Origin: Rhodanobacter sp.
GTDB taxonomy: Bacteria; Pseudomonadota; Gammaproteobacteria; Xanthomonadales; Rhodanobacteraceae
NCBI GenBank assembly: GCA_024711345.1
Contig: JANJTA010000035.1
Span: 1-64,000, forward strand
DNA: 64,000 nucleotides
Reading direction: 5' to 3'
Under the pieces are notes generated by a model. That model saw only the letters and a program-made list of their open reading frames with translations, was not told the DNA's origin and made no database searches. The position numbers and the translations under genes were made by a program. Positions 9,357 to 18,918 of the stretch are shown here, piece by piece. How positions within the stretch are numbered: position 1 is the stretch's first letter; every line of letters starts with the position of its first letter.

Positions 9357-11564
9357 TCAGGTCTCCACGATGCGTTGGGCACCGCTTTCGGTGGTGCGCA
9401 GCTCGCCGCTCTCGGTGATCCGGCGCGCGGTGCGGTAGTAGTCGAAGGTGGCGGTAAGCGCCTGCCAGCTGGTGTAGCCGTCGCGCTGTGCGGTGACCTG
9501 CACCTGCACGGTGCCGTCGCCGCTTACTGCCGGCGTGATGGTCGTGGCGGTAATGCCGCTGGCGGTGCTGTCGAGTACGCCGTTGAGGTAGACCGCGACG
9601 GTGTACGTAGTGCCGGCTTCCGGGCCGATGTTGGAGGCCGCGGTGTCGATCAGCTGGTCGGCCTGCAAGGTGCGATCGCGGTGCGACCAGGTGAGTGCGA
9701 GCGCGCCCTCGACCACCGCGGGATATGCCGCGCCGGCGATCAGCAGGTTACCGGGCGGGTACGGGCGGATCTGGCGCTGTGCGAGCGTAACGCTGGTCGT
9801 GATTGCTGCGGCCGGGTCGAGTGTGCCCAGGCCGGCGACCGTGAGCAGCTTGGCCTGGATCGCTTCGCCGGTGATGTACTCCGTGGGGTCGGCGCCGGTG
9901 GTGCCGTCGGTGAACCAGACTCGCGCGCCGGCGGCGTGCGTGGCGGGCGTGCTGTCCACGCAGCCGCGCGCGAGGGTCACCGCGGCGGTGCCGGCGTTGA
10001 CGGCCACCACGCGGCACACTTCGCCGTCCACGATCGCCTCGCTGCCGACGACGACCTGATCGATGTCGACGGCGGAGTCGAGCGTGACAAGCGTGGGGCC
10101 GGCTTCCTGCGCCATCACGGCATGCAACAGGCCGGTGGGCGCGAACGGTGCACTGGCCACGGGCTTGAAATCGCCAGTGGTGGCGATGCGCGTGGTGAGC
10201 TGGTAGCCGTAGGCCGCATTGGTCGGCCGCGCGGCCAGGGCGCCGACGAAGCCGCTGTCGGCGGTGAGCTGCGCGCGATCGGCGGGGCGCATGATCGCGG
10301 CGAGGTCGCGGTAACTGGCCTCCACCAGCCGCTGCGCCACCACGGGCTGCGGCGTAAGGTCGGGCTTCACCCACAGGCCGGGCTGGCCGCTCACCCAGCC
10401 GGAGCTGGGCATAGCGTAGACGTCCTGGCTGCAGGTGAGCGTGATGCGATTATCGGTGGGCGTGCCGCGGTCGATGTCAAGGATGCGGATGGGCATCCGC
10501 GAGATCTGCAGCTTGGCCCAGGAGAATGCGCGCACGTCGCCCTTGCGAATGTCCAGGTCGCCGCGCACCGACAGCTTGATCTTCGCCGGCAGCGCCGCGT
10601 AGGCACGGGCGTCGCGTTCGGCCAGCTGGCCGGCCAGGTCCTTGTTCCAGACGCCCGGATAATCGTTGGTCTGGCTGATGATGCGGCCGCCCTGCGCCTC
10701 GATGCTGGCCAGGATGTTGGCCGGCACGGTGGCGTCCTTGTTGGTCTCGATGTCGCGGTACTTCACGATCACCTGATTGACCGACCCCGCGAGCACGCCC
10801 GGCTCGTAGCTGCTGAGCTCCAGGATGTTGCTTTCGTCCAGCAGATCCAGCGTGGCAATGTCGTAGTCGCCGCGCAGCAGCTTGAGGTATTGCAGGCCGG
10901 TGCTGAAATCCGTGGCCATCACGCCGCCGGCGTGGTTGCACACGCGCTGCACGAAATCGCCCACCACGTCCTTGCGCGACCAGCGCAGGCACAAGCCGAG
11001 GCCTTCGTCGTACAGCGTCTGCGCGGCCTGCTGCATGCGCGCGAGGTCGAACGTGTCGGCGGGGTCCAGGCCCAGGCCGGTCACGGGGTCGGTGTGCGCG
11101 CGGTAGATGAAGTGCGCGGGGTTCATGCCCATGCCGACCTTGGCCAGCGCCGGCTGCCACACCGGCGTGCGCCAGCCTGCGGTCCAGCGCGAGGCACGCA
11201 CGGCCCACGGCTTGATGTAGGGCGACATGGCACTGAGCAGGCCGTTGTACAGCAGCATCACCAACCCGCGGTAGCCGGGCACCAGGTCGCCGTGCACCGC
11301 AACCAGCGCCGCGGGCGGCGCCTGGTCTTCGGCGCCCATCAACACGGAGAGCGTCCCCTGCAGGCCACCTTCCTTGTGCTTGCCGCCGAACAGCTCCGGC
11401 GAGTTGACCGCGAGGTCGGTATTGGCGGTGATCGAGCCGCGCCAGAACTCGCGGCCGCCGGCGGTGAGGCGGTCGATCTGGTCGACCGGCCCGTAGCAGA
11501 TTCCCATGAGCAGCCACTTCATGCCGTACCAGGCGCCGATGACGGGGTTGCTGTTCTTACCCAC
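9357..11564 (-). CDS. Large tail tip / hub protein
   Basis: 735 residues from the GTG at 11564, which has a strong ribosome site (GAGGAGG); the open frame upstream of it has the composition of a shadow of the preceding gene. The protein is the largest downstream of the tape measure and directly precedes the fibre gene, the place held by the central tip protein (gpJ position) in siphophages. The C-terminal part contains strand-rich repeats resembling fibronectin-type domains (VTAQRDGYTSWQALTATFDYY). The role is inferred from position and size. Confidence 0.6.
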   Translation of the reverse strand: MGKNSNPVIGAWYGMKWLLMGICYGPVDQIDRLTAGGREFWRGSITANTDLAVNSPELFGGKHKEGGLQGTLSVLMGAEDQAPPAALVAVHGDLVPGYRGLVMLLYNGLLSAMSPYIKPWAVRASRWTAGWRTPVWQPALAKVGMGMNPAHFIYRAHTDPVTGLGLDPADTFDLARMQQAAQTLYDEGLGLCLRWSRKDVVGDFVQRVCNHAGGVMATDFSTGLQYLKLLRGDYDIATLDLLDESNILELSSYEPGVLAGSVNQVIVKYRDIETNKDATVPANILASIEAQGGRIISQTNDYPGVWNKDLAGQLAERDARAYAALPAKIKLSVRGDLDIRKGDVRAFSWAKLQISRMPIRILDIDRGTPTDNRITLTCSQDVYAMPSSGWVSGQPGLWVKPDLTPQPVVAQRLVEASYRDLAAIMRPADRAQLTADSGFVGALAARPTNAAYGYQLTTRIATTGDFKPVASAPFAPTGLLHAVMAQEAGPTLVTLDSAVDIDQVVVGSEAIVDGEVCRVVAVNAGTAAVTLARGCVDSTPATHAAGARVWFTDGTTGADPTEYITGEAIQAKLLTVAGLGTLDPAAAITTSVTLAQRQIRPYPPGNLLIAGAAYPAVVEGALALTWSHRDRTLQADQLIDTAASNIGPEAGTTYTVAVYLNGVLDSTASGITATTITPAVSGDGTVQVQVTAQRDGYTSWQALTATFDYYRTARRITESGELRTTESGAQRIVET

Positions 11565-11781
11565 GGCCGGCCTCCTCGCGCGCCAGCGCCGCCGCGCGCT
11601 GCGCGTAGGCGTCGTCGATGGCATCCACCTGCGCGATCGGCAGGCCTTCGGTGGCCAGTTGGTGCAGATCCACGCCGCGCTGGCGGCACCACTCGCGGAT
11701 GCCCGGCGCGCACAGCACGCCGGCGCCGGCGAGGCGCGCGGCGCGGGCATGGCGCATGTGCACGCGGAGGCCGTCCATCAT
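11557..11781 (-). CDS. Small phage protein of unknown function
   Basis: 74 residues beginning at ATGATGG, overlapping the stop of the preceding gene (ATGA) and itself overlapping the tail-tip GTG start. Mostly helical with C-terminal REEAGRG, whose codons also supply the ribosome site of the next gene. Not recognised. Confidence 0.6.
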   Translation of the reverse strand: MMDGLRVHMRHARAARLAGAGVLCAPGIREWCRQRGVDLHQLATEGLPIAQVDAIDDAYAQRAAALAREEAGRG

Positions 11782-12002
11782 TTGCCGCCGTCGGCGCGCA
11801 CAGGCAGCGTGTAGAGGCCGCCGTAGTCGACCACGTTGCCGTCGTCGATCCAGTTGGTGCCGCCGATGTCCATGATTTCGCGGCCGTCCTCGGCCACGGG
11901 CACGGTGAGGCTGCTGTCCGACGGCGCGGGCGGCTGTTTGCGGGCCATGACCGCCGCGGCCAGGACCACGGCGGCGATCAGGAGAACGAAGAGCACAACC
12001 AT
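11778..12002 (-). CDS. Small single-pass membrane protein in tail operon
   Basis: 74 residues. One N-terminal transmembrane segment (VVLFVLLIAAVVLAAAVMA) is followed by a polar acidic domain with NWIDDGNVVDYGG. Conserved small proteins of this type sit between the BR0599-like and tip genes in related phages, but the role is unknown. Confidence 0.65.
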   Translation of the reverse strand: MVVLFVLLIAAVVLAAAVMARKQPPAPSDSSLTVPVAEDGREIMDIGGTNWIDDGNVVDYGGLYTLPVRADGGK

Positions 12003-12014
12003 GATGGCCTCCAG

Positions 12015-12803
12015 TCAATAAATGGGGTCGGTGCCGAAAGGGTTCTTGTCCGGCAACCACGCCATGCCGCCGTAGTTGACGATGTTGTTGAACTTGTCCC
12101 GGCAGGTGGTGGCCAGTTGGTCGCAGCCCGGCATGAGCACAACGGCGGTGCCCACGGGCGCCGACATGGGCATGAGCAGCGTCAACGTATCGCCCACGTG
12201 GTTCACGATGGCGCGCCGCTCGGTCGCCAGGCCCGCCTGCCACTGCACCCAGCCGCGGGTGAACCAGCCGTCAGGCTTGCCCGCCGCCGCGGCGCACTGG
12301 ATAACGGCGCCGGTCACCGACGTGAGCGTGCCATCGACGCGCATGGCGGTGCGGCTGGCGTTGCAGGCGCCAAGCCCCGTGCTGTACAGCGGTTTGTGGC
12401 AGGTCTTGCTCCACGGTTGGGTCATGCCAAGCGCGCTGGCCGCCGCCGACGGCGGCGAATGGTGGAGCACCACGTCGCGGCCGCTGAACGTCGGGTTGGT
12501 GAGCACGCCTTTCCACGCAATGCTCACCAGGCTGTTGCGCATCTGGTAGACGGTGAGGTGGATGACTTCCATCGGCACGCTGCCGCCGGCGTACAGCTCC
12601 AGCAGCGGCAGGCTTAGCGGCGCGGTGACGTCCAGCCGGTTCTTGGCCGGCTCCTGGGTATCCGCCAGCGACGACCGCTTGAGCGCGGCGTGCTGGTAGG
12701 CCTGGCTGTTGAATACCACGTCGCGATCGCCGCTGGCGTAGCGCCAGTGCTGGACGCCACGCGACCAGTCGAACAGCTCGGTCTTGCGCGCGAACAGGCT
12801 CAT
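12015..12803 (-). CDS. Phage BR0599-family tail protein
   Basis: 262 residues. N-terminal DUF2163-like region and a C-terminal domain ending in CRDKFNNIVNYGGMAWLP, the Cys...NN..NYGG signature of the BR0599 family. Proteins of this family form part of the distal tail near the tip. Overlaps the upstream gene by 4 bases. Confidence 0.8.
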   Translation of the reverse strand: MSLFARKTELFDWSRGVQHWRYASGDRDVVFNSQAYQHAALKRSSLADTQEPAKNRLDVTAPLSLPLLELYAGGSVPMEVIHLTVYQMRNSLVSIAWKGVLTNPTFSGRDVVLHHSPPSAAASALGMTQPWSKTCHKPLYSTGLGACNASRTAMRVDGTLTSVTGAVIQCAAAAGKPDGWFTRGWVQWQAGLATERRAIVNHVGDTLTLLMPMSAPVGTAVVLMPGCDQLATTCRDKFNNIVNYGGMAWLPDKNPFGTDPIY

Positions 12804-14503
12804 GGTTCCTCCGCCGGCACGCCGGCGAACTTCGCGCTGCTGCGCGCGATGCCCATGCTGTCGGTGTCATGCATGATGTCCACGCCGTCGCCGGCCAGGG
12901 TGGCGAACATCAACCAGCTGATCTGGCGCACGTCGGCAGGCGCCACGTCCACGCCGAGGGCGCTGTCGAGCGCGAGCTGCTCCGTGTCGCCGCCGTCGGT
13001 ACTGGCCAGGATGCGACGGTAGAACACGACGCCCGTGGCGAGCTCGATGCGCAGATGCCGGCGACCCGGCTGGCGGCGCTGGTACAGCGTGACGCCGGCC
13101 CAGTCGACGACAAGCGTCGCGGATGCCGCGGCGGTTGGAGCGGCCAGGGTGAGGTCTGCCGCGCCACTGGGCACCCACAACGCCTGCGCACGCCCCTGCA
13201 GCCAATAAAGCAGCGAGCGGTGCGCAGCACGTGCCGCGCGCCCCTGCAGCAGCCAGGTGAACGGCAGCGTGAGCCAAGCGAGGCCGCTGGGGTCGAGCAC
13301 GTCGGGCCGGCCGATGCTGTTGTCGGTGATCTGCAGCTGCCGCGCGTAGCCAGCTTCGCGGCCGCCGCCCCAATCCGCGGCATCTTCCAGCACCGGCACG
13401 CCGAGATACGCGGCAGCGGGCGCAGCGGCCGGCCAGTCGCAGGGTTCCACTGCCTGCATGCGTACTGTCGCGGTCATCATGTCGTCGGTCCGGCGGCTGA
13501 CCGATTGCGTATCCACCAAGCGCGCCTGGCGGCAGGGGTAGATGCGATCGCCCACGCCGTAGCCAGCTACGGTCGGCCGCGCGAACGTGAGCGTGGCATC
13601 ACTGATCGCGCTGATCTCCACCGTTTCCCAATGGCGCGCGTCGCGGTACAACATGGCCAAGCTGCCCACAGCGAAATCGAGATAGCGCGTGTCGATGGCC
13701 ATGCTGCCGGCGCCGGCGGCGACGGGCGACGCCAGCCAGGTCACGTCCGTCCACACCGGCAGCAGCCAGGTGCGGGCGCCCCAGTCATAGAGCGCGCTTT
13801 CAAGAATGCGCCGGTCGGCGCCTGCGGCGAGCACTGCGAACTGCCAGTCGCGGCGCGGCGCCTGGCGCAACACCTCGCGCAGCTGGTCGCCGTTGTCGCT
13901 CTGCTGCACGTCGGTAAGCCACGCCAGCGTTTCCCTGACGCCATCGGCCCAATCCGGCGGCAGCATCCACGCGACCAGGCGGTTGCCGGTGATGCTGGCC
14001 TGCACGCTGTCCCCGGTGGCGAACAACCAGGCGAGCGTGGCCGCGATCACGCCTGGGCCGTCGGTGTTCACGTTGATCGTCCAGGCGCGCTGCTGCAGCG
14101 GCGCGAACGCGAGCGGCAATGCGCCCTCGCCGGTCGCGGTGATGCCGTCGGCGTCGAGCAGCTGCAGGTCGGTCAGCGATCGCGGCTGGTCGGGCCAGGC
14201 GTTCCAGACCACGACGCTGCGCGTCTGCGCGCTGACCAGGTTGCCCAGGTCGATGCGCGATGGAATCAGGTGCACGCGGTAGTAGTAGTCGGCCATATAG
14301 CCGTTGGCCGGTGTCGCGGCGATCGCCGCGGGCACGGTGGCGGGCCAGACGCGGGCGATCGCGGACAGCGACGAGACCGGCGCCGCATCGACCGCATGCG
14401 CCGGCCAGTAGTCGACCGCGAAGCTGCGCAGGGCCGCCGACACGTGCGGGTTGACGTAGCCTGCGGCGGCAGCGGCACCCGCAATGGCGAGGATCACGGC
14501 CAC
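12800..14503 (-). CDS. Distal tail protein, family not recognised
   Basis: 567 residues from the GTG at 14503, inside the tail operon after the two paired virion proteins. It starts with an Ala-rich hydrophobic stretch (VILAIAGAAAAAGY) and continues as a mixed strand-rich protein. Position between the tape measure and BR0599-like genes suggests a distal tail component. It ends with a 4-base overlap with the next gene. Confidence 0.65.
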   Translation of the reverse strand: MAVILAIAGAAAAAGYVNPHVSAALRSFAVDYWPAHAVDAAPVSSLSAIARVWPATVPAAIAATPANGYMADYYYRVHLIPSRIDLGNLVSAQTRSVVVWNAWPDQPRSLTDLQLLDADGITATGEGALPLAFAPLQQRAWTINVNTDGPGVIAATLAWLFATGDSVQASITGNRLVAWMLPPDWADGVRETLAWLTDVQQSDNGDQLREVLRQAPRRDWQFAVLAAGADRRILESALYDWGARTWLLPVWTDVTWLASPVAAGAGSMAIDTRYLDFAVGSLAMLYRDARHWETVEISAISDATLTFARPTVAGYGVGDRIYPCRQARLVDTQSVSRRTDDMMTATVRMQAVEPCDWPAAAPAAAYLGVPVLEDAADWGGGREAGYARQLQITDNSIGRPDVLDPSGLAWLTLPFTWLLQGRAARAAHRSLLYWLQGRAQALWVPSGAADLTLAAPTAAASATLVVDWAGVTLYQRRQPGRRHLRIELATGVVFYRRILASTDGGDTEQLALDSALGVDVAPADVRQISWLMFATLAGDGVDIMHDTDSMGIARSSAKFAGVPAEEP

Positions 14504-14507
14504 GTCG

Positions 14508-15407
14508 TCACGGCCCCGTGTAGCGCACGGCGTAGCCCAGCGTGCCGGTGCCGCCGCCGGCGGGCGTGGGCTCATAGGTACGCGGCGAGCTGCGACGCCA
14601 CAGCGGGTACACCATCCACTTGTCGGGCGACAGGTCGATGATCTGGCGGTCGACCAGGTTGTCCAGCATCACCCAGCGGATGTGCCTGGTCTGCAGCACC
14701 GGCGAAAACAGGCTCGACGGGCGGAACGTGTAGACGATGATGGGGCTGAGCACGGACTCGCCATTCCACGCGCTCGGCGAATTCTGCTGGATCGGCCAGC
14801 GGTCGGGGTACGAAACATAGCTGCTCCACTGCCCGGCAGCGTCCATCTGATGGTCGATGCCGCCGATGCCACCGCCATAACCTTGGAGAGCATCGAAGAG
14901 CCCCGGATTGAAGGTCGAGCCGTTCGTGCCACCACCGCCGATCGTACGGAAGTCCCAGATCGACCCGCTGGTATTCGTGCCGGCCGTTCCGTAGTACCAG
15001 TTGCCCGACCCGACCAGGCCCGGCTGATCGCTCTGGCCGAACGCCAGGTACTGGTAGCAGGTGGTCTCGTAGTTGACGAACAGGTAGACCTCGTCCGGCG
15101 CTGCGTTGAGGTGGATCTCGTAGGTCACCGGAAACACGATGGGATGGGCAACCGCGGCGGTCGGGCCGGTGTAGACGGTCAGCCCGATCAGCGACGGCTG
15201 CGCATTGCTGCGACCGCTGAGCACGCCGCCGGACTGGCCGCTGCCGCCCTGGATCTGCAGCGTGCTGCCCACCACCTTGGCCTCGACGAACAGCGTGCCC
15301 TTGCTCAGCACGTTGCCCGTGAGCGTATAGCCGTTGGCCGTGCACGCGGCCTGCAGCGCGGCCAGCAGGTCGGCATAGGAATTGGCCGTGCCGGTGACGT
15401 AGGCCAT
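14508..15407 (-). CDS. Virion structural protein (paired with 15407-16261)
   Basis: 299 residues, beta-rich, Gly/Ser/Tyr-rich middle (IGGGGTNGSTFNPGLFDALQGYGGGIGG). It shares the MAY start and the aromatic strand pattern of its upstream neighbour (YLFVNYETTCYQYLAFGQSDQ), suggesting related folds. TAATG overlap with that gene. Exact place in the tail is not known. Confidence 0.6.
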   Translation of the reverse strand: MAYVTGTANSYADLLAALQAACTANGYTLTGNVLSKGTLFVEAKVVGSTLQIQGGSGQSGGVLSGRSNAQPSLIGLTVYTGPTAAVAHPIVFPVTYEIHLNAAPDEVYLFVNYETTCYQYLAFGQSDQPGLVGSGNWYYGTAGTNTSGSIWDFRTIGGGGTNGSTFNPGLFDALQGYGGGIGGIDHQMDAAGQWSSYVSYPDRWPIQQNSPSAWNGESVLSPIIVYTFRPSSLFSPVLQTRHIRWVMLDNLVDRQIIDLSPDKWMVYPLWRRSSPRTYEPTPAGGGTGTLGYAVRYTGP

Positions 15408-16261
15408 TACTTGAGCTCCAGCAGGTAGTAGTCGCCGAACCCGGTGCGGGTCACGTCGCGCAGCACGACGTTGGTCACGCCGTCGATGACGCAGGTGTTC
15501 TCGACGTTCTGGTTGAAGCCGCTGATGAAGCGCACGCCATCCAGCTCGCCCCACACGTTGCCGGGGTTGTAGAGCGCGAGGCGCTTGCCCAGGTAGTAGC
15601 CGCCCGTTTCGCGCAGGTTGATGCCGGCGTTCCAGGGCGCGGAGTAGGCTTGTTGCCAGGTGCCCATCACGTCGCGGATGCGCGCGTTCGGGCCGTTGTA
15701 CGCCGAGCTGGCGGCGATGTAGCCCTTGTAGCCCATCGAGTAATTCGTGTCGGAGTAGCGCGTCGCCGGTACGCCGTTGAGCATGCCGAAAACGGCGACC
15801 GGGTACGGGTACTGGCCGGGCGTGCCGTAGGGCAAGAACTTGCCGGCGTACGCGCTCTGGTAGTTGCCGACACCGACTTTCAAGCCGAACACGATGCGCT
15901 GCGCATTCGCGCACAGCCAGTAGTCGATGCGCGAATTGTGGGCGGGGACACCGCTTTCCATGTAGCCCGGCTGCGAAGTGAACGCCGCCGCGCCGACGTA
16001 GCCGGTGAACGCGGCGACACTGAGGTTGTAGTAGTCGCTGGCCACGCTGTGGTAGCTGCGGAAGCCGATGAAGATCTGCTCGGTGCCGCTCAGGCCCACG
16101 CCCCGCATGATCAGCTCGCGGTTGCTGCCGTCCGTGGGGATCACGTAGCGCAGCGTGGTCCAGCCGTTGGCCTCGGCGAAGGTCTTGATCTTGAGCAGCA
16201 TCTGCCAGTGCGCCAGGCCCTCGGTGCCGGTGTTGTCGACGAAGCCGATTTCGTAGGCCAT
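15407..16261 (-). CDS. Virion structural protein following the tape measure
   Basis: 284 residues. Starts with MAYEIGFVDNTGTEGL, then a helical segment MLLKIKTFAEANGWTTLRY and a strand-rich domain with YWLCANAQRIVFGLKVG. ATGA overlap with the tape-measure stop indicates coupled expression. Homologues occur downstream of tape measures in other siphophages; function unassigned. Confidence 0.6.
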   Translation of the reverse strand: MAYEIGFVDNTGTEGLAHWQMLLKIKTFAEANGWTTLRYVIPTDGSNRELIMRGVGLSGTEQIFIGFRSYHSVASDYYNLSVAAFTGYVGAAAFTSQPGYMESGVPAHNSRIDYWLCANAQRIVFGLKVGVGNYQSAYAGKFLPYGTPGQYPYPVAVFGMLNGVPATRYSDTNYSMGYKGYIAASSAYNGPNARIRDVMGTWQQAYSAPWNAGINLRETGGYYLGKRLALYNPGNVWGELDGVRFISGFNQNVENTCVIDGVTNVVLRDVTRTGFGDYYLLELK

Positions 16262-18915
16262 CAGCCGATTCCCTGTTTGATCGTGTTGCCGTTGCGCATG
16301 ACATGGTTGACGACATGGGTTTCCGCGGCCGGGCCGCTGAGGATCCGCTCGCGCAGGTCGTCGATGTCGATGTAGTTGTGGTTGTGCAAGGTGAGCGCGG
16401 TGCTGCCGGCGCCGGCTGGTATATCCGCCGGCGGGCTGGCCGGCTCGGGGTTGCCCACGAAGCCGCCGTCGGCGTAGCCGCGGTAGCCCAGGCGCATGGC
16501 CTCGACTACGCCCACGCCACCGGCGCGGGCGATGTCGCGCTGCGACCACACCACTTCGCCGCGATGGACCACGCCGGCCGGTTCCTTGACGCCGCCGGGG
16601 CCGGTGTAGCCGCCGACGTCGAAGTTGGTGTTCTGCGAGCGGATCTGCGCGACGTTGGCGAGGCCGGCGGCGATGGCGGCGGCGGCGGCGGCGATACCGA
16701 GCGCCGGGCCGACATAGGGGATGCCGGCCAGCGAGGCGTAGGCCGCGGTGGCGCTCTGGTAGGTGTTGATCATGGCCTGCGCGATCGCGGCGGCCTTGCC
16801 GATGGCGGCGACCTTGTTGTTCTGGCTGTGCTGCAGCTGCGCCACCTGGCCGAAGAAATCGCCCATGGCGGTGATCGATAGCTGGTGGCGGGATTGTTCG
16901 ATGACGGCGCTCTTGTCGGCGTAGTCTGAGTCCAGCTGCGCCTTGGCGGCGAGGTAGGCCTGATGCCGCGCAAGATCGTCGCCGTCGAGCCGCGCCTTGA
17001 GGTCGGCGGACTGCTGGGTGTAGGCGGCCTCGAGTTCCTGCTGCGCGCGAAAGTTTTTCGCCAGCTCGCTGTTCACGCCGCCGACGCTGGCGTCGACGCC
17101 CTGGTATTTCGGGAGTTCGGCGACGGTGGACTGGCCGATGGCGCGCAGCGCAGCCTGGTAGTCGCCGGCGCTGATGGGTACTTTGTTGAGCAGGTCGTTG
17201 AGCTGGCGGATTTGCTCTAGCGCCTTGTCGATGCGCACCTCGGCCGGCGTGCGCAGGCTGGCCTTGAGTTTTTCCCAAGCGGTGGTGGCCTTATCGCTGA
17301 GCTGGTCCAGCGCGGCGTCACGCTGCTGCGCGGCGAGCTGGATGATGTCGTTTTTCCGCGCGTCGATGGCGGCGACGTTGGCGCCCTTGGCCTTTTTCGC
17401 CTGCTCGGCGTCGGCGGTGGCTTTCTCCACTTCCTGGTTGTACTTGACCCATGCGGCGGCGGCGGGGTCGAGCGCGCCTTGCAGCCCCTGCAGTTGCTTG
17501 ATGAGGGCGTCGCCGGCGGCGAGGTACTTGTCGTTCTGGTCCTTGCCGGCGCTGGCGCCGGCGCCCCTGGTGCCTACGCCTGGCTGGAACGGCGCGCGCA
17601 CGGTGACGGTGGGCAGCATGTCCGGGCCAGCGGCGGGCTTGTTGGCCTGGTCGCGCAGGCGCTGGCCGACGGCGAGCAGGTTCTGTAGGCGCGTGATTTC
17701 GGCGGCGTTGTCTTGCATCTGCTGACGGATGCCATCGCGCGAGCCGATGGATTTCCAGCTGTCGAGGGACTTCTGCAGGTTGCTCTGCTTTTCCGTCGCG
17801 CTTGCGATGGCCGCTTCGATGCCGGCGGTGTCGTCGATCGCGAAATTGCCGGTACGCCGCGCGATTTCCTCGCCGACGAACTTGGTGAACTTGCTGACCT
17901 CGCTCATGGCCGTGACGGACCACTCGGCGATTTTCGCCAAGCCGCTGATGAACAGATTGAAGCCTTCGGCGGTGGCCGGGTCCTTCAGCGTGTCGGTGAG
18001 TTCGCGCACCGTTTCCGTGAACGGGCCCATGCTGTCCTTGCCGGCCTCCACGTAGAGGTCGGTGACGGCGTTGCGCAGGCGGTTGATTTCGGCGTTGAGG
18101 CCCTTGGCCGCTTCCTGGCTGGCAGGGCCGTAGGCGTGTTGCAGGGCTTCGGCGAAGCGCGGCAGGAACGCGTCGGCGGCGATCTGGCCTTTTTCCAGCC
18201 ACTGGGTGAGTTGCGCGGTGTTGGTGCCGAGCGCCTCGGCGGCGAGTTCGAACGCGCCGGGCAGGCGCTGGCCGAGCTGCAGCACCAGTTCCTGAGTCTG
18301 CACGCGGCCCTTGCTCATCATCTGCTCGACGGCGAGCAGCACGCTTTGCGTTTCGTCCGCGCTGAGGTGCAGCACGGTGGTGGCCTGCGACACGCCCTCG
18401 AAGATGCTGTGCACGCTGGCGCGCAGCGGCTCGCTGTTCTTGGCCGCGGCCACGAGGCGGCTGTAGGCCTGCGCGGTGCTGAGGTATTCCAGGCCGAGCT
18501 GCTCGGCGACGCCGCGCACGTATTCCAGTTCCTGCCCGGATTTCTGCGCGCTGCCGGTGGCGGCCTGCAGCGTGAAAAACGCCTGCTGGTACCTGAGGTT
18601 CACCTCCACCGCTTTCTTGCCGAACTCGACCATCTGGTCGATGGCGAACGCGGCGACGATGGCCTGGCCGAGGCGCTTTAAATCCACCTCGGTGGTCTTG
18701 GCCTGGGTGCTGAGTTTCTTGGCATTGTTGCCGGCGCGGTCGCTGGCGTCGGCCATCTTGTTGAGACCGGCGGCGGCACCCTGCCCGCCCTTGCCGAGTC
18801 CGTCCGCGGTGGCGCTGGTGCTGCCGAGCTTGGTCTTGAGGTTGTCCAGCCCCGAAAGGGCCTGCTGCAGATCGGCCCTTACGCGCAGCAGCAGTTCATA
18901 GTCCTGCACGGCCAT
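16261..18915 (-). CDS. Tail tape measure protein
   Basis: 884 residues, the longest gene of the late operon, directly after the G/GT chaperone pair. Long coiled-coil regions rich in Ala/Gln/Lys/Glu, a central hydrophobic segment (GIPYVGPALGIAAAAAAIAAGLANVAQ, near residue 725) that may insert in the host membrane, and a C-terminal GGYTGPGG/GEVVWSQRDI region seen in lambda-type tape measures. It sets tail length. Confidence 0.9.
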   Translation of the reverse strand: MAVQDYELLLRVRADLQQALSGLDNLKTKLGSTSATADGLGKGGQGAAAGLNKMADASDRAGNNAKKLSTQAKTTEVDLKRLGQAIVAAFAIDQMVEFGKKAVEVNLRYQQAFFTLQAATGSAQKSGQELEYVRGVAEQLGLEYLSTAQAYSRLVAAAKNSEPLRASVHSIFEGVSQATTVLHLSADETQSVLLAVEQMMSKGRVQTQELVLQLGQRLPGAFELAAEALGTNTAQLTQWLEKGQIAADAFLPRFAEALQHAYGPASQEAAKGLNAEINRLRNAVTDLYVEAGKDSMGPFTETVRELTDTLKDPATAEGFNLFISGLAKIAEWSVTAMSEVSKFTKFVGEEIARRTGNFAIDDTAGIEAAIASATEKQSNLQKSLDSWKSIGSRDGIRQQMQDNAAEITRLQNLLAVGQRLRDQANKPAAGPDMLPTVTVRAPFQPGVGTRGAGASAGKDQNDKYLAAGDALIKQLQGLQGALDPAAAAWVKYNQEVEKATADAEQAKKAKGANVAAIDARKNDIIQLAAQQRDAALDQLSDKATTAWEKLKASLRTPAEVRIDKALEQIRQLNDLLNKVPISAGDYQAALRAIGQSTVAELPKYQGVDASVGGVNSELAKNFRAQQELEAAYTQQSADLKARLDGDDLARHQAYLAAKAQLDSDYADKSAVIEQSRHQLSITAMGDFFGQVAQLQHSQNNKVAAIGKAAAIAQAMINTYQSATAAYASLAGIPYVGPALGIAAAAAAIAAGLANVAQIRSQNTNFDVGGYTGPGGVKEPAGVVHRGEVVWSQRDIARAGGVGVVEAMRLGYRGYADGGFVGNPEPASPPADIPAGAGSTALTLHNHNYIDIDDLRERILSGPAAETHVVNHVMRNGNTIKQGIG

Positions 18916-18918
18916 GGA

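Noticed and set aside
9375-12617. Plus-strand ORF of 1080 codons
   Set aside because: Antisense to the tail genes; low-complexity Gly/Arg/His/Val composition typical of GC-rich shadow frames, no ribosome site.
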